From NCBI RefSeq assembly GCF_002797495.1, contig NZ_PGEZ01000001.1, positions 2,356,001 to 2,420,000 on the forward strand: DNA of 64,000 nt, written 5' to 3'. The DNA is from Mumia flava. Lineage in GTDB: Bacteria > Actinomycetota > Actinomycetes > Propionibacteriales > Nocardioidaceae. The notes below the pieces were generated by a model. That model was given only the letters and a program-made list of their open reading frames with translations. It did not search any database and was not told where the DNA came from. The position numbers were made by a program, and so were the translations under genes. Shown piece by piece: positions 1 to 8,248 of the stretch (positions within the stretch are counted from its first letter, which is position 1; each line of letters begins with the position of its first letter).

Positions 1-1614
1 CCGCTGCTGACGGCGTTGATCGGTGTCGGGATCGGCGTCGCGGGCATCACGACGCTGACCGGGTTCATGTCCCTGGGGTCGACCACCCCGATCCTCGCGA
101 CGATGCTCGGCCTCGCGGTCGGGATCGACTACGCCCTGTTCATCGTGTCGCGCTACCGGCACGAGATCGGGATCGGGCGCGAGCCCGAGGAGGCGGCGGG
201 ACGCGCCGTCGGGACCGCGGGGACCGCGGTCGTGTTCGCCGGTCTCACGGTCGTGATCGCGCTCGCGGGGCTGTCGGTCGTGAACATCTCGATCCTGACC
301 GAGATGGGGCTCGCCGCCGCGGCCACGGTCGCGATCGCCGTCATCATCGCGATCACGCTCCTGCCGGCGCTGTTCGGCTTCGCGAAGAAGCGGATCGTCA
401 AGGGCAAGATCCCGTTCCTGCGCCAGCACGATCCCGAGCTCGCCGACGAGTCCGACAAGCCGCCGATGGGCCTGCGCTGGGCACGGTTCGTCTCCGGCAA
501 GAAGATCCTCGTGACCGTCGTGGGGATCGCGGTCGCCGCGATCGCGTCGATCCCGGTGCTCTCCCTGGAGGAGTCGCTCCCGGACGACGGTACGGCGCCG
601 ACCGACACCACGCAGCGCAAGGCGTACGACCTGATCGCCGAGGGCTTCGGCGCCGGGGCGAACGGACCCCTGCTCGTCGTCGTCGACACCGAGGGCGTCG
701 ACGACCCCGAGGCGGCGGTCGGGGCCGCGGCGTCGGCGGTCGAGTCGGTCGACACCGACCTGGCGGCGGTGCTGCCGGGCCAGCCGGCCGGCGAGAACCT
801 TTACACGATCACGGCGATCCCGCAGACCGGGCCCGCCGAGGCCGAGACCCAGAGCCTCGTGGGCGACATCCGCGACGCGGTCGCTCCGGTCGGCGACGAC
901 ACCGGCGCCGACGTCCTGGTCAGCGGCCAGACCGCGGTGACGGTCGACGTGTCGGAGAAGCTCGCGGACGCGCTGCCGGTCTACCTCGCGCTCGTGGTCG
1001 GCCTCGCGTTCCTGCTGCTGATCCTGGTGTTCCGGTCGCTGCTGGTGCCGCTGTCGGCGGTCGTCGGGTTCCTCCTGACCATCGGCATCGCGCTCGGCGC
1101 GACGGTCGCGGTCTTCCAGTGGGGCTGGCTGTCGGGCCTCTTCGGGGTCGACACCCCCGGTCCGATCATCAGCATCCTGCCGCTGCTGATGGTGGGCATC
1201 CTGTTCGGCCTGGCGATGGACTACCAGATGTTCCTGGTGTCGCGGATGCGTGAGGAGTTCGTCCACCGTGGCGACGCCGCCGACGCCGTCGTGACCGGCT
1301 TCAGCCACAGCGCCCGCGTGGTCACCGCAGCCGCGATCATCATGATCTCGGTCTTCGGGAGCTTCATCATCAGCGACGTCGCGATGATCAAGCCGATCGG
1401 GTTCGGGCTCGCCTTCGGCATCCTCGCCGACGCGTTCCTGGTCCGGATGACGCTGATCCCGGCGTTCATGGCGATCGTCGGCAAGGCTGCCTGGTGGATC
1501 CCGCGCTGGATGGACCGGCTGATCCCGAACCTCGACCTCGAGGGGGACCAGCTGACCAAGCGTCTCGACGCCGAGGCGCGGGCCAAGGAGCCGGAGCCCG
1601 CGGCCGCCGGCTGA
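1..1614 (+). CDS. MMPL family transporter, C-terminal part (5' end outside window)
   Basis: The reading frame is open from the first base, so the gene starts upstream; about 537 residues are visible. It is a polytopic inner-membrane transporter of the RND/MMPL superfamily, which exports lipids or small hydrophobic molecules using the proton gradient. Visible features: a first transmembrane block with the motif GLAVGIDYALFIVSRYRHE (about residues 35-55), an extracytoplasmic domain (about 185-320), then a second membrane block with the matching motif GLAMDYQMFLVSRMREE (about 405-420). The paired GxxxDY/F motifs in equivalent helices are the family signature. The cytoplasmic tail is short and charged. 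The substrate cannot be told from sequence. The next gene is convergent, and a long hairpin separates them. Confidence 0.9.
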   Translation, partial: PLLTALIGVGIGVAGITTLTGFMSLGSTTPILATMLGLAVGIDYALFIVSRYRHEIGIGREPEEAAGRAVGTAGTAVVFAGLTVVIALAGLSVVNISILTEMGLAAAATVAIAVIIAITLLPALFGFAKKRIVKGKIPFLRQHDPELADESDKPPMGLRWARFVSGKKILVTVVGIAVAAIASIPVLSLEESLPDDGTAPTDTTQRKAYDLIAEGFGAGANGPLLVVVDTEGVDDPEAAVGAAASAVESVDTDLAAVLPGQPAGENLYTITAIPQTGPAEAETQSLVGDIRDAVAPVGDDTGADVLVSGQTAVTVDVSEKLADALPVYLALVVGLAFLLLILVFRSLLVPLSAVVGFLLTIGIALGATVAVFQWGWLSGLFGVDTPGPIISILPLLMVGILFGLAMDYQMFLVSRMREEFVHRGDAADAVVTGFSHSARVVTAAAIIMISVFGSFIISDVAMIKPIGFGLAFGILADAFLVRMTLIPAFMAIVGKAAWWIPRWMDRLIPNLDLEGDQLTKRLDAEARAKEPEPAAAG

Positions 1615-1625
1615 TCCATCCCGAC

Positions 1626-1709
1626 CCGTCCCGACCACGAGGTGGGCGAAACAGGGAGGAGCTCTGCATGCAGAACCTCCCCGTACCGCCCACATCGTGG
1701 TCGGGACGG
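1626..1709. terminator. Long nested inverted repeat between convergent genes, probable bidirectional terminator
   Basis: The arm CCGTCCCGACCACGA (1626-1640) is perfectly complementary to 1695-1709. The pairing continues with 1642-1648 against 1687-1693, giving about 22 of 23 paired positions. The loop holds a GGGAGG/CCTCCC pair and the 12-bp perfect palindrome TCTGCATGCAGA (1663-1674). It lies between the MMPL stop and the stop of the convergent gene, which fits a bidirectional terminator. No U-tract is seen, and its size is unusual. Confidence 0.6.
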
Positions 1710-1714
1710 TCAGG

Positions 1715-2383
1715 TCAGGGTGTGCGGCGGGGGAGCAGGAGGTAGGCGCCGGCGAAGAAGCAGACCGCGCCGAGGAACGTGCCGGTGTTGACGATCGCGA
1801 TGTTGCCCGGCTTCTGGTCGGTCTCCAGTGCGTACTGCGCCAGCGCGGCGATCATGAAGAAGATCGACCCGAGGTAGTTGAGCGCCGCGATCCACCAGTC
1901 GGTGTTGCGCGGCTGCCAGACCCAGACCCGGTGCGCGACGGTGAGCCAGGCGAGGTGGCTCGCGACGAGGAACGCGATCGAGCCGAAGAAGTCGGGCGCC
2001 CACACCAGCCGTACGGCCTGGGCGGTGGTGAACGTGGTCGACAGGCCCGCGATCGTGGTCACGTTGAAGAACAGCGTGCCAGCGAACTGCACCACGCACG
2101 CCCACCACGCCAGGTCGCGGGGGCGCCACCCCCAGTACGGGCCGCCGCTTCCGTCGGCGCGCCCGTGCGGGTCGCCGGCCAGGACCTGGACGAGCTGGCT
2201 GTACGACGCGGCGGTGAAGAACAGTGCACCGACGACGAAGGTCATCCCGAGGGCGCGGTCGTCGACGATCTGCGTGTAGGCCGGGAACGACCCGAGCGCG
2301 AACAGCGCCGACCCCACCATGAAGAAGACCGCGACCCGCCACGCCAGGTCGTCGAGATGCCATCCGAGCTCGCGTCGCTGCAC
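1715..2383 (-). CDS. YrhK-like domain integral membrane protein
   Basis: This is a 222-residue membrane protein with about six to seven hydrophobic segments, rich in Trp, Phe and Tyr. Two similar halves can be seen, each with a helix pair of the type FMVGSALFALGSFP and YLGSIFFMIAALAQY, which resembles the YrhK-like domain; the identification is tentative. The start chosen is the GTG at 2383 (V-QRRELGWHL), 11 nt downstream of the stop of the flavoprotein gene, because the frame upstream of it is only the shadow of that gene. It is probably co-transcribed with the flavoprotein. No catalytic residues are recognised and no function is proposed. Confidence 0.7.
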   Translation of the reverse strand: MQRRELGWHLDDLAWRVAVFFMVGSALFALGSFPAYTQIVDDRALGMTFVVGALFFTAASYSQLVQVLAGDPHGRADGSGGPYWGWRPRDLAWWACVVQFAGTLFFNVTTIAGLSTTFTTAQAVRLVWAPDFFGSIAFLVASHLAWLTVAHRVWVWQPRNTDWWIAALNYLGSIFFMIAALAQYALETDQKPGNIAIVNTGTFLGAVCFFAGAYLLLPRRTP

Positions 2384-2394
2384 GGTCTGGGAGC

Positions 2395-3387
2395 CTAGTG
2401 GACGCTCGGCGACTCCGTGGGCCCGTTGACGCTGCCGGCGACCGCGTCGGCGGTGTCCTCCGTGATCAGGTCCATGTTCATCACCGCACCGGCCATGGTC
2501 CCCGCGGCGGCGGACGCGATCACCTGGGCGGTGGGCTCGACCACGTTCCCGGCGGCCCACACCCCGGCGACCGACGTCGCCCCGGTCGGATCGGCCGTGA
2601 CCTGGGTGCCCACGACCTGGCCGCCGCGTTCGACGACCGCGGTGTCCAGGCCGAGCGCATCGAGCCCGTCGAGCCGGGCCTCGACCCGGGTCGCGACGGC
2701 CAGGGCGTCCCGCTCGATCGCTGTGCCGTCGGCGAGCCGGACCGTACGGAGCCGGTCGCCGTCCGCGTCGACGGAGGCGACGGTGCCACGGATCACCGTG
2801 ACGCTGCGCGCCGCGAGCTGAGCCGACTCCTCGGCGCTCGGCTCGGGCGCGGTGTGCAGGAAGAGCACGACGTCGTCGCTCCACTGGCTCCACAGCAGGG
2901 CCTGGTGCACCGACATCGCACCGGAGCCGAGGACGCCGATCCGCTGGTCGCGCACCTCCCAGCCGTGGCAGTAGGGGCAGTGCAGCGCGGTGCGTCCCCA
3001 GATCGCGTCGAGTCCGTCGACGTCGGGCAGGCGGTCGACGGCGCCCGACGCGATCAGCAGGCGGCGCGCGGTCACCGGGCGTCCGTCGTCGAGCGTGACC
3101 CGGAAGCGCCGGTCGTCGAGGCGTCGTGCCGCCGCGACGGACCCGACGACGAGGTCGACCGCGTACGGCTCGAGGTCGGCGCGTCCCGCAGCGAGAAGCT
3201 CGGCCGGGGGCGTTCCGTCCCGGGTGAGGAAGGCGTGGGCCTGCGTCGCGGGTGCGTTGCGGGGTTCGCCGGCGTCGACGACGAGGACCGTACGGCGGGC
3301 CCTGCCGAGGGCCAGGGCGCCCGACAGGCCGGCGGCGCCGCCGCCGATCACCACGACGTCGTAGGAGGAGGTGTGTGAGCTGGTCAT
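2395..3387 (-). CDS. Thioredoxin-reductase-like NAD(P)/FAD-dependent oxidoreductase
   Basis: This 330-residue cytoplasmic flavoprotein has the pyridine nucleotide-disulfide oxidoreductase class II fold. The FAD-binding GxGxxG motif is VVIGGGAAGLSGALALGRA (about residues 11-30). A CPYCHG motif near residue 140 supplies the redox-active CxxC, and a second dinucleotide-binding motif, IGVLGSGAMS, follows directly. The C-terminal FAD motif is GVWAAGNVVEP. The length matches short thioredoxin reductases, but the CPYCHGWE type is common in a paralogous actinobacterial group whose partner is unknown. The ATG at 3387 is preceded by GGAGGG. The gene is divergent from an XRE-cupin regulator with a palindrome between them, suggesting control by that regulator. 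Confidence 0.88.
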   Translation of the reverse strand: MTSSHTSSYDVVVIGGGAAGLSGALALGRARRTVLVVDAGEPRNAPATQAHAFLTRDGTPPAELLAAGRADLEPYAVDLVVGSVAAARRLDDRRFRVTLDDGRPVTARRLLIASGAVDRLPDVDGLDAIWGRTALHCPYCHGWEVRDQRIGVLGSGAMSVHQALLWSQWSDDVVLFLHTAPEPSAEESAQLAARSVTVIRGTVASVDADGDRLRTVRLADGTAIERDALAVATRVEARLDGLDALGLDTAVVERGGQVVGTQVTADPTGATSVAGVWAAGNVVEPTAQVIASAAAGTMAGAVMNMDLITEDTADAVAGSVNGPTESPSVH

Positions 3388-3427
3388 GTCTCGACGATCC
3401 CTCCGACATCACACATTCGCAAGAAAC

Positions 3428-3444
3428 TTTGCCGCCGTGGCAAA
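3428..3444. promoter_or_regulatory. Palindromic operator candidate between flavoprotein and XRE-cupin regulator genes
   Basis: TTTGCC (3428-3433) and GGCAAA (3439-3444) form a perfect 6-bp inverted repeat around GCCGT, and the flanks extend it imperfectly (AAAC on the left, CTTGC on the right). It ends 8 bases before the regulator start, where the -10 region would lie, and 40 bases from the flavoprotein start. That is the position expected for autoregulation and repression of the divergent gene. Binding is inferred. Confidence 0.45.
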
Positions 3445-3452
3445 CTTGCAGG

Positions 3453-4034
3453 ATGGAGGAGTCAGACCCCGTCGCCGCCGTCGCCCCTCGCCTGCGCGCG
3501 CTCCGGACCGAGCACGAGCTGACGCTGGCCGAGCTGGGCAGCCGCACGGGCATCTCGGTGAGCACGCTGTCGCGGTTGGAGTCGGGCGCGCGGCGTCCCA
3601 CGCTCGAGCAGCTGCTGCCCCTCGCCCGGACGTACGAGGTCTCGCTCGACGACCTGGTCGGCACGGCGACCAGCGCCGACCCGCGCGTCGAGCAGCGCCC
3701 GTTCACCCGGCACGGGCGGACGTTCGTCCCGCTCAGCCGGACGCTCGACGGGCTCCAGGCCTACAAGCAGACGATCCCGGCCCGACCGGGCCCGATGGAG
3801 GACCTCGACCAGGCGACGCACGACGGGTACGAGTGGCTGTACGTGCTGTCGGGCCGCCTTCGCCTCCTGCTCGGCACGCACGACCTCGTGCTCGGACCCG
3901 GGGAGGCCGCCGAGTTCGACACGCGGGTGCCGCACGCGATCGCCAACGCCGGACGCGAGCCGGTCGAGCTGCTCAGCCTCTTCGGCCCTCAGGGCGAGCG
4001 GATGCACGTGCGGGCCCGGCCGAAGGGCCGCTGA
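3453..4034 (+). CDS. XRE-family transcriptional regulator with C-terminal cupin domain
   Basis: This is a 193-residue DNA-binding regulator. An N-terminal helix-turn-helix (about residues 10-65) contains LTLAELGSRTGISVSTLSRLE, the usual XRE signature. The C-terminal cupin beta-barrel (about 105-190) has the stretch HDGYEWLYVLSGRLRLLLG and the second cupin motif VPHAIAN, a probable small-ligand or metal sensor. The architecture is that of the SutR/PuuR-type XRE-cupin regulators. The ATG at 3453 is the first Met with an intact N-terminus; upstream codons in this frame overlap the divergent gene. The most likely target is the divergent flavoprotein. The ligand is unknown. Confidence 0.88.
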   Translation: MEESDPVAAVAPRLRALRTEHELTLAELGSRTGISVSTLSRLESGARRPTLEQLLPLARTYEVSLDDLVGTATSADPRVEQRPFTRHGRTFVPLSRTLDGLQAYKQTIPARPGPMEDLDQATHDGYEWLYVLSGRLRLLLGTHDLVLGPGEAAEFDTRVPHAIANAGREPVELLSLFGPQGERMHVRARPKGR

Positions 4035-4068
4035 AGCCCACGCTCCGCGCACCTCGCCGGGCCGCGCG

Positions 4069-4081
4069 TACGCTCGATGCG
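4069..4081 (+). promoter_or_regulatory. Leaderless-type -10 element of the sirtuin gene
   Basis: TACGCT (4069-4074) is followed by exactly six bases and then the GTG start at 4081. No Shine-Dalgarno sequence is present. This TANNNT-N6-start layout is the known signature of leaderless transcripts in actinobacteria. Confidence 0.5.
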
Positions 4082-4908
4082 TGGAGGCTGTCGCAGCAGG
4101 TCCGAGCGTGGAGGAGGTCACTGCGCTGCTGCGCCGTGGACGCGTCGTCGTCCTGACCGGCGCCGGGATCTCGACCGACTCCGGGATCCCCGACTACCGC
4201 GGACCCACGTCGACTCCCCGCACTCCGATGACCTACCAGGAGTTCGTCCGCACGCGCGAGGCGCAGCAGCGCTACTGGGCCCGGGCGCACGTCGGCTGGC
4301 GCCACATGACCGGCGCGGCCCCCAACACCGCGCACCACGCGCTCGTCGCCCTCGAGTCCGCCGGGGTCGTCGACGCCGTCATCACGCAGAACGTCGACGG
4401 CCTGCACGAGGCCGCGGGCCAGCGCAGCCTGGTGACGCTGCACGGCCGGATCGCCGACGTGGTCTGCCTCGACTGCCGCGCCCGGATCGCACGGTCGGCC
4501 CTGCACGAGCGCCTGGAGGAGATCAACCCCGGCTACGGCGGCGGGGCGTACGCGATCGCACCCGACGGCGACGCGGTGCTGGAGGAGACCTCGGCGTTCC
4601 GCGTCGCGGACTGTCCGGGGTGCGGCGGCGTGCTCAAGCCGGACGTCGTGTTCTTCGGCGAGAGCGTGCCGAAGGACCGCGTCGCCCGCTGCCGCGCGCT
4701 CGTCGACGAGGCCGCGACGCTGCTGGTGGTGGGGTCCTCCTTGCAGGTGATGTCCGGCCTGCGGTTCGTCCGTCAGGCCGCGAAGGCGGGCACCCCCGTC
4801 GTGATCGTCAACCGCGGCCCGACCCGCGGCGACGAGCTCGCGACGCTGCGTCTCGACGCGGGGTGCGCCGAGACGCTGGCACCGCTTGCGGCGGCCCTCG
4901 CCGCCTGA
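4081..4908 (+). CDS. NAD-dependent protein deacylase, Sir2 (sirtuin) family
   Basis: This 275-residue cytoplasmic enzyme is predicted to remove acyl groups from protein lysines using NAD+. Visible motifs: GAGIS at residues 27-31 with the following SGIPDYRGP (NAD pocket), TQNVDGLH (about 102-109), the catalytic His121 in LHGR, zinc ligands Cys129/Cys132 and Cys178/Cys181 (CPGC), and GSSLQV near residue 220. All four zinc cysteines and the catalytic His are present, so the enzyme should be active. The sequence looks closest to the class II (SIRT4-like) group. The GTG start fits the leaderless promoter. It sits 43 bp upstream of cobQ; any link to B12 metabolism is unproven. Confidence 0.93.
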   Translation: MEAVAAGPSVEEVTALLRRGRVVVLTGAGISTDSGIPDYRGPTSTPRTPMTYQEFVRTREAQQRYWARAHVGWRHMTGAAPNTAHHALVALESAGVVDAVITQNVDGLHEAAGQRSLVTLHGRIADVVCLDCRARIARSALHERLEEINPGYGGGAYAIAPDGDAVLEETSAFRVADCPGCGGVLKPDVVFFGESVPKDRVARCRALVDEAATLLVVGSSLQVMSGLRFVRQAAKAGTPVVIVNRGPTRGDELATLRLDAGCAETLAPLAAALAA

Positions 4909-4939
4909 CTCCGCGATCTGCCCGGCGCGTCCACCCTCG

Positions 4940-4952
4940 TATCCTGGCGGGG
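4940..4952 (+). promoter_or_regulatory. Leaderless-type -10 element of cobQ
   Basis: TATCCT (4940-4945), then six bases, then the GTG start at 4952, without a ribosome binding site. The fixed spacing also supports the choice of this GTG as the cobQ start. Confidence 0.5.
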
Positions 4953-6532
4953 TGTCCGGGAGCCTCTTGATCGCCGCCACGAGCTCCGACGCCGGCAAGT
5001 CGGTCGTCACGACCGCGCTGTGCCGGGCGTTCGCTCGACGAGGTCTCTCGGTGGCACCGTTCAAGGCCCAGAACATGTCGAACAACTCGATGGTCACCGC
5101 CGCCGGCACCGAGATCGGCCGCGCGCAGTGGGTCCAGGCGCTCGCTGCCGGTGCGGAGCCCGAGGATGCGATGAACCCGGTGCTGCTCAAGCCCGGCTCC
5201 GACCGGCGCAGCCACGTCGTCGTGCGAGGGCGCCCGTACGGCACGCTCGGCTCCGGCGAGTTCGCCGGGGGGCGGGCGGCGTTGGCGGAGGCGGCGTTCG
5301 CGGCCTACGACGAGCTGCGGGTGCGCTTCGACGTGGTGGTCTGCGAGGGCGCCGGCAGCACCGCCGAGATCAACCTGCGCGACTGGGACTACGTGAACCT
5401 CGGCCTCGCGCAGCACGACGCGATCCCGACGGTCGTCGTCGGCGACATCGACCGCGGTGGGGTGTTCGCGGCCCTGTACGGGTCGGTCGCGCTGCTGGAG
5501 GAAGAGGACCAGGCGCTCGTGGCCGGGTTCGTGGTCAACAAGTTCCGCGGCGACGTGTCCCTGCTCGCCCCGGGGCTGGACCGGCTGACCGCGCTCACCG
5601 GCCGCCCCACGTACGGGGTGCTGCCGCACGAGTCCGGGCTGTGGCTCGACGCCGAGGACGCGGTCGCGCTCGAGGAGCGGCCGCGAGCGTCGTGGACGGG
5701 CGGGACCGACCGGTTGCGCGTCGCGGTCGTCGGTCTCCCGCGGATCAGCAACTTCACCGACGTCGACGCGCTCACCCTCGAGCCGGACGTCGACGTGGAC
5801 TGGGTCCGCGGCCCGGCCGGGATCGGCGACGCCGACCTCGTGGTCGTCCCCGGCACCCGGGCCACGCTCGCGGACCTGCGCTGGCTGCGTACGACCGGGC
5901 TCGCGGAGGCGATCGCAGCGCACGCAGAGCGTGGCGGTGCTGTGCTCGGGATCTGCGGCGGGGCCCAGATGCTCGGGCGGGTGATCGCGGATCCCGACGG
6001 CACGGAGGGGGAGGCGGCGACCGTGGACGGGCTCGGGCTCGTGGACGCCGCGACGCGGTTCGGGCCGGACAAGGCGCTGCGGCTCGCGGAGGGCCGCTGG
6101 TCCGGCGAGGACGTGACGGGGTACGAGATCCACCACGGGCGGCTGTCGGTCCGGAGCGGGGAGGCGTTCCCCGGAGGGGTTCGCGACGGCGCCGCGTACG
6201 CGACGATGTGGCACGGGACCCTGGAGTCGGACGGCTTCCGGCGCGCGTTCCTGGCGGCGGTCGCGTCAGGTGTCGGGCGGGACCGGTTCGAGTCCGACCC
6301 GTCGGTGTCGTTCGCCTCCGCCCGCCAGGAGCGGATCGACCGCCTCGCCGACGGTGTCGAGAAGCACCTCGACGTCGACGCGCTGCTCGCTCTCGTGCGC
6401 GACGGCGTCCCCGCAGGGCTGCCGACGCTCGCCGCCGGTCCGGTGGTCGTGCCTCCGCAGGCACCGCCCGGGTCGGCGGTCGAGCGGGTCGAAGCCCAGC
6501 CGGCCGAGACGCCGACGGAGGGACCGGCATGA
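4952..6532 (+). CDS. cobQ: Cobyric acid synthase (glutamine-hydrolysing)
   Basis: CobQ amidates the b, d, e and g side chains of adenosylcobyrinic acid a,c-diamide, using ATP and glutamine, to give adenosylcobyric acid. The 526-residue protein has an N-terminal dethiobiotin-synthetase-like domain with the P-loop variant SSDAGKS (about residues 10-16) and the family motif FKAQNMSNNS. A class I glutamine amidotransferase domain follows, with nucleophile Cys335 in GICGGAQML and His421 in MWHGTLES. The length is normal with a short disordered tail. The GTG start at 4952 places SGSLLIAATSSDAGKS at the N-terminus, as in the family. The stop overlaps the cobK ATG (ATGA). Confidence 0.96.
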   Translation: MSGSLLIAATSSDAGKSVVTTALCRAFARRGLSVAPFKAQNMSNNSMVTAAGTEIGRAQWVQALAAGAEPEDAMNPVLLKPGSDRRSHVVVRGRPYGTLGSGEFAGGRAALAEAAFAAYDELRVRFDVVVCEGAGSTAEINLRDWDYVNLGLAQHDAIPTVVVGDIDRGGVFAALYGSVALLEEEDQALVAGFVVNKFRGDVSLLAPGLDRLTALTGRPTYGVLPHESGLWLDAEDAVALEERPRASWTGGTDRLRVAVVGLPRISNFTDVDALTLEPDVDVDWVRGPAGIGDADLVVVPGTRATLADLRWLRTTGLAEAIAAHAERGGAVLGICGGAQMLGRVIADPDGTEGEAATVDGLGLVDAATRFGPDKALRLAEGRWSGEDVTGYEIHHGRLSVRSGEAFPGGVRDGAAYATMWHGTLESDGFRRAFLAAVASGVGRDRFESDPSVSFASARQERIDRLADGVEKHLDVDALLALVRDGVPAGLPTLAAGPVVVPPQAPPGSAVERVEAQPAETPTEGPA

Positions 6533-7275
6533 CCGTGCTCCTGCTCGGCGGGACCGCCGAGGCCCGCGCCCTCGCGGGCGCGCTCCGGGACGCCGGCATC
6601 GCGGCGACGTCGTCGCTGGCGGGCCGGGTGTCCGATCCGCGCCTCCCGGTCGGCGACGTGCGGGTCGGGGGGTTCGGCGGCGCCGGCGGCCTCGCGGCGT
6701 ACCTCCGTGAGACCGACGTCGACGCCGTCGTCGACGCGACCCATCCGTTCGCCGTCGGCATCTCCGCGAACGCGGTCGCCGCGAGCGCCCGGACCGGGAT
6801 CCCGCTGCTGCGCTTCGTGCGGCCCGGCTGGTCCGACCACCCCGACGCCGAGACGTGGACGTGGGTCGCCGACCACGCCGCGGCCGCGCGCACCGCCGCA
6901 GGATTGGGATCCCGCGTGCTGATCACCACCGGGCGGCAGGCCCTCGGGATCTTCGTCCCGGTGCTGCGCGAGGCGCCCGTGCTGGCCAGGGTCGTGGACC
7001 TTCCGGACCTGGTGCCGCCGCCGAGCTGGGAGATCCGGCGCGACCGCGGGCCGTACGACCTCGACGGCGAGGTGCGGCTCATGCGGGAGCACGGGACCGA
7101 GGTGCTGGTGACCAAGGACTCCGGTGGTTCGTACACCGCGGCGAAGCTCGACGCGGCCCGCGAGGTCGGCGCTGCCGTGGTCGTGGTCCGCCGCCCGGCC
7201 TGGACCGGCACGGGACCGACGGTCACGTCCGTCGGCGACGCCGTCGCCTGGGCTCGCTCGACCCTCGGGCCCTGA
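6529..7275 (+). CDS. cobK: Precorrin-6A reductase
   Basis: CobK reduces precorrin-6A to precorrin-6B with NADPH in the aerobic corrin pathway. The 248-residue protein shows the N-terminal LLLGGTAEAR motif, DATHPFA near residue 70, and the C-terminal VTKDSGG motif near residue 190, all typical of CobK/CbiJ. The ATG overlaps the cobQ stop by the ATGA arrangement, so translation is probably coupled. The gene is convergent with cobD, 21 bp apart. Confidence 0.95.
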   Translation: MTVLLLGGTAEARALAGALRDAGIAATSSLAGRVSDPRLPVGDVRVGGFGGAGGLAAYLRETDVDAVVDATHPFAVGISANAVAASARTGIPLLRFVRPGWSDHPDAETWTWVADHAAAARTAAGLGSRVLITTGRQALGIFVPVLREAPVLARVVDLPDLVPPPSWEIRRDRGPYDLDGEVRLMREHGTEVLVTKDSGGSYTAAKLDAAREVGAAVVVVRRPAWTGTGPTVTSVGDAVAWARSTLGP

Positions 7276-7296
7276 GCGGAGCCCGGCGCTCGCACG

Positions 7297-8247
7297 TCAC
7301 GGCCGGCGGCGACGCGCGAGGACGACGGCGACGGCGAGGGAGGCGAGGCCGACCGCGCGCGCGAGCCGGACCGTACGGACGATGTCGCTCGTCTCGACCG
7401 CCCTTCCGTCGCCGAGCGTGCCGCGGTCCTCGACCACCCCGGCGTAGACGTTCACCCCACCCAGCCGGACGCCGAGGGCGCCTGCGAACGCGGCCTCGAC
7501 CGGACCTGCGTTCGGGCTCGGGTGCCGGTGCGCGTCGCGGCGCCACGCGCGTACGGCCGCGGTCGGGTGCCCACCGACGAGCGGGGCAGCGATCGCGGCG
7601 AGCAGAGCGCTCAGGCGCGACGGGACCAGGTTGAGCACGTCGTCGAGCCGCGCCGCCGCCCAACCGAACCTGCGGTAGCGGTCGCTGCGGTGCCCGACCA
7701 TCGCGTCGAGCGTGTTCGCCGCACGGTACGCGAGAAGGCCCGGGACGCCCGCCACGGCGCCCGCGAGCAGGGGTGCGACCACGGCGTCGGAGGTGTTCTC
7801 GGCGACCGACTCGACCGTCGCCCGTGCCACCCCGGCAGCATCGAGAGCGGTCGGGTCGCGGCCGACGAGGTGCGTGACCCGCCCGCGAGCCGCATCCAGG
7901 TCGCCGGCGGCGAGGTGCGCACGGACGGCTTCGGCCTCGCGTTCGAGCGTTCGGCCGCCGAGCACCGCCCACGTGGCGGCGCCGACGAGCACGGTCCGCG
8001 CGCCCGGGCGGGAGACGGTCACGCGCTCGGCGACGACGCCGATCGCGCTGGACGCACCGACCAGCGCCAGGGCGTACGCGATCCCGCGGCGGCGGCGGTC
8101 TGCGTGCAGACGACGCTCGACGCTCGCGGCGACCGTCCCGAAGAGCGCGACCGGATGCCCGCGGCGCGGGTCGCCGGCCAGCCGGTCCGCCGCGAAGCCG
8201 AGCACCAGCCCGAGGGCCGTGCTCGACGTCGGGCGGGCGACGGGCAC
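7297..8247 (-). CDS. cobD: Adenosylcobinamide-phosphate synthase, CobD/CbiB family
   Basis: This 316-residue integral membrane enzyme attaches the aminopropanol (phosphate) arm to adenosylcobyric acid. Typical motifs: the N-terminal DRLAGDPRRGHPVALFG, ENTSDAVVAPLLAGAVAG in the middle, and AYRAANTLDAMVGHRSDRY with RFGWAAARLDDVLNLVPSR following. Several hydrophobic segments lie between them. It starts with GTG at 8247, two bases after the cbtA stop, so it is the last gene of the riboswitch-controlled cbtB-cbtA-cobD operon. Confidence 0.95.
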   Translation of the reverse strand: MPVARPTSSTALGLVLGFAADRLAGDPRRGHPVALFGTVAASVERRLHADRRRRGIAYALALVGASSAIGVVAERVTVSRPGARTVLVGAATWAVLGGRTLEREAEAVRAHLAAGDLDAARGRVTHLVGRDPTALDAAGVARATVESVAENTSDAVVAPLLAGAVAGVPGLLAYRAANTLDAMVGHRSDRYRRFGWAAARLDDVLNLVPSRLSALLAAIAAPLVGGHPTAAVRAWRRDAHRHPSPNAGPVEAAFAGALGVRLGGVNVYAGVVEDRGTLGDGRAVETSDIVRTVRLARAVGLASLAVAVVLARRRRP

Positions 8248-8248
8248 G

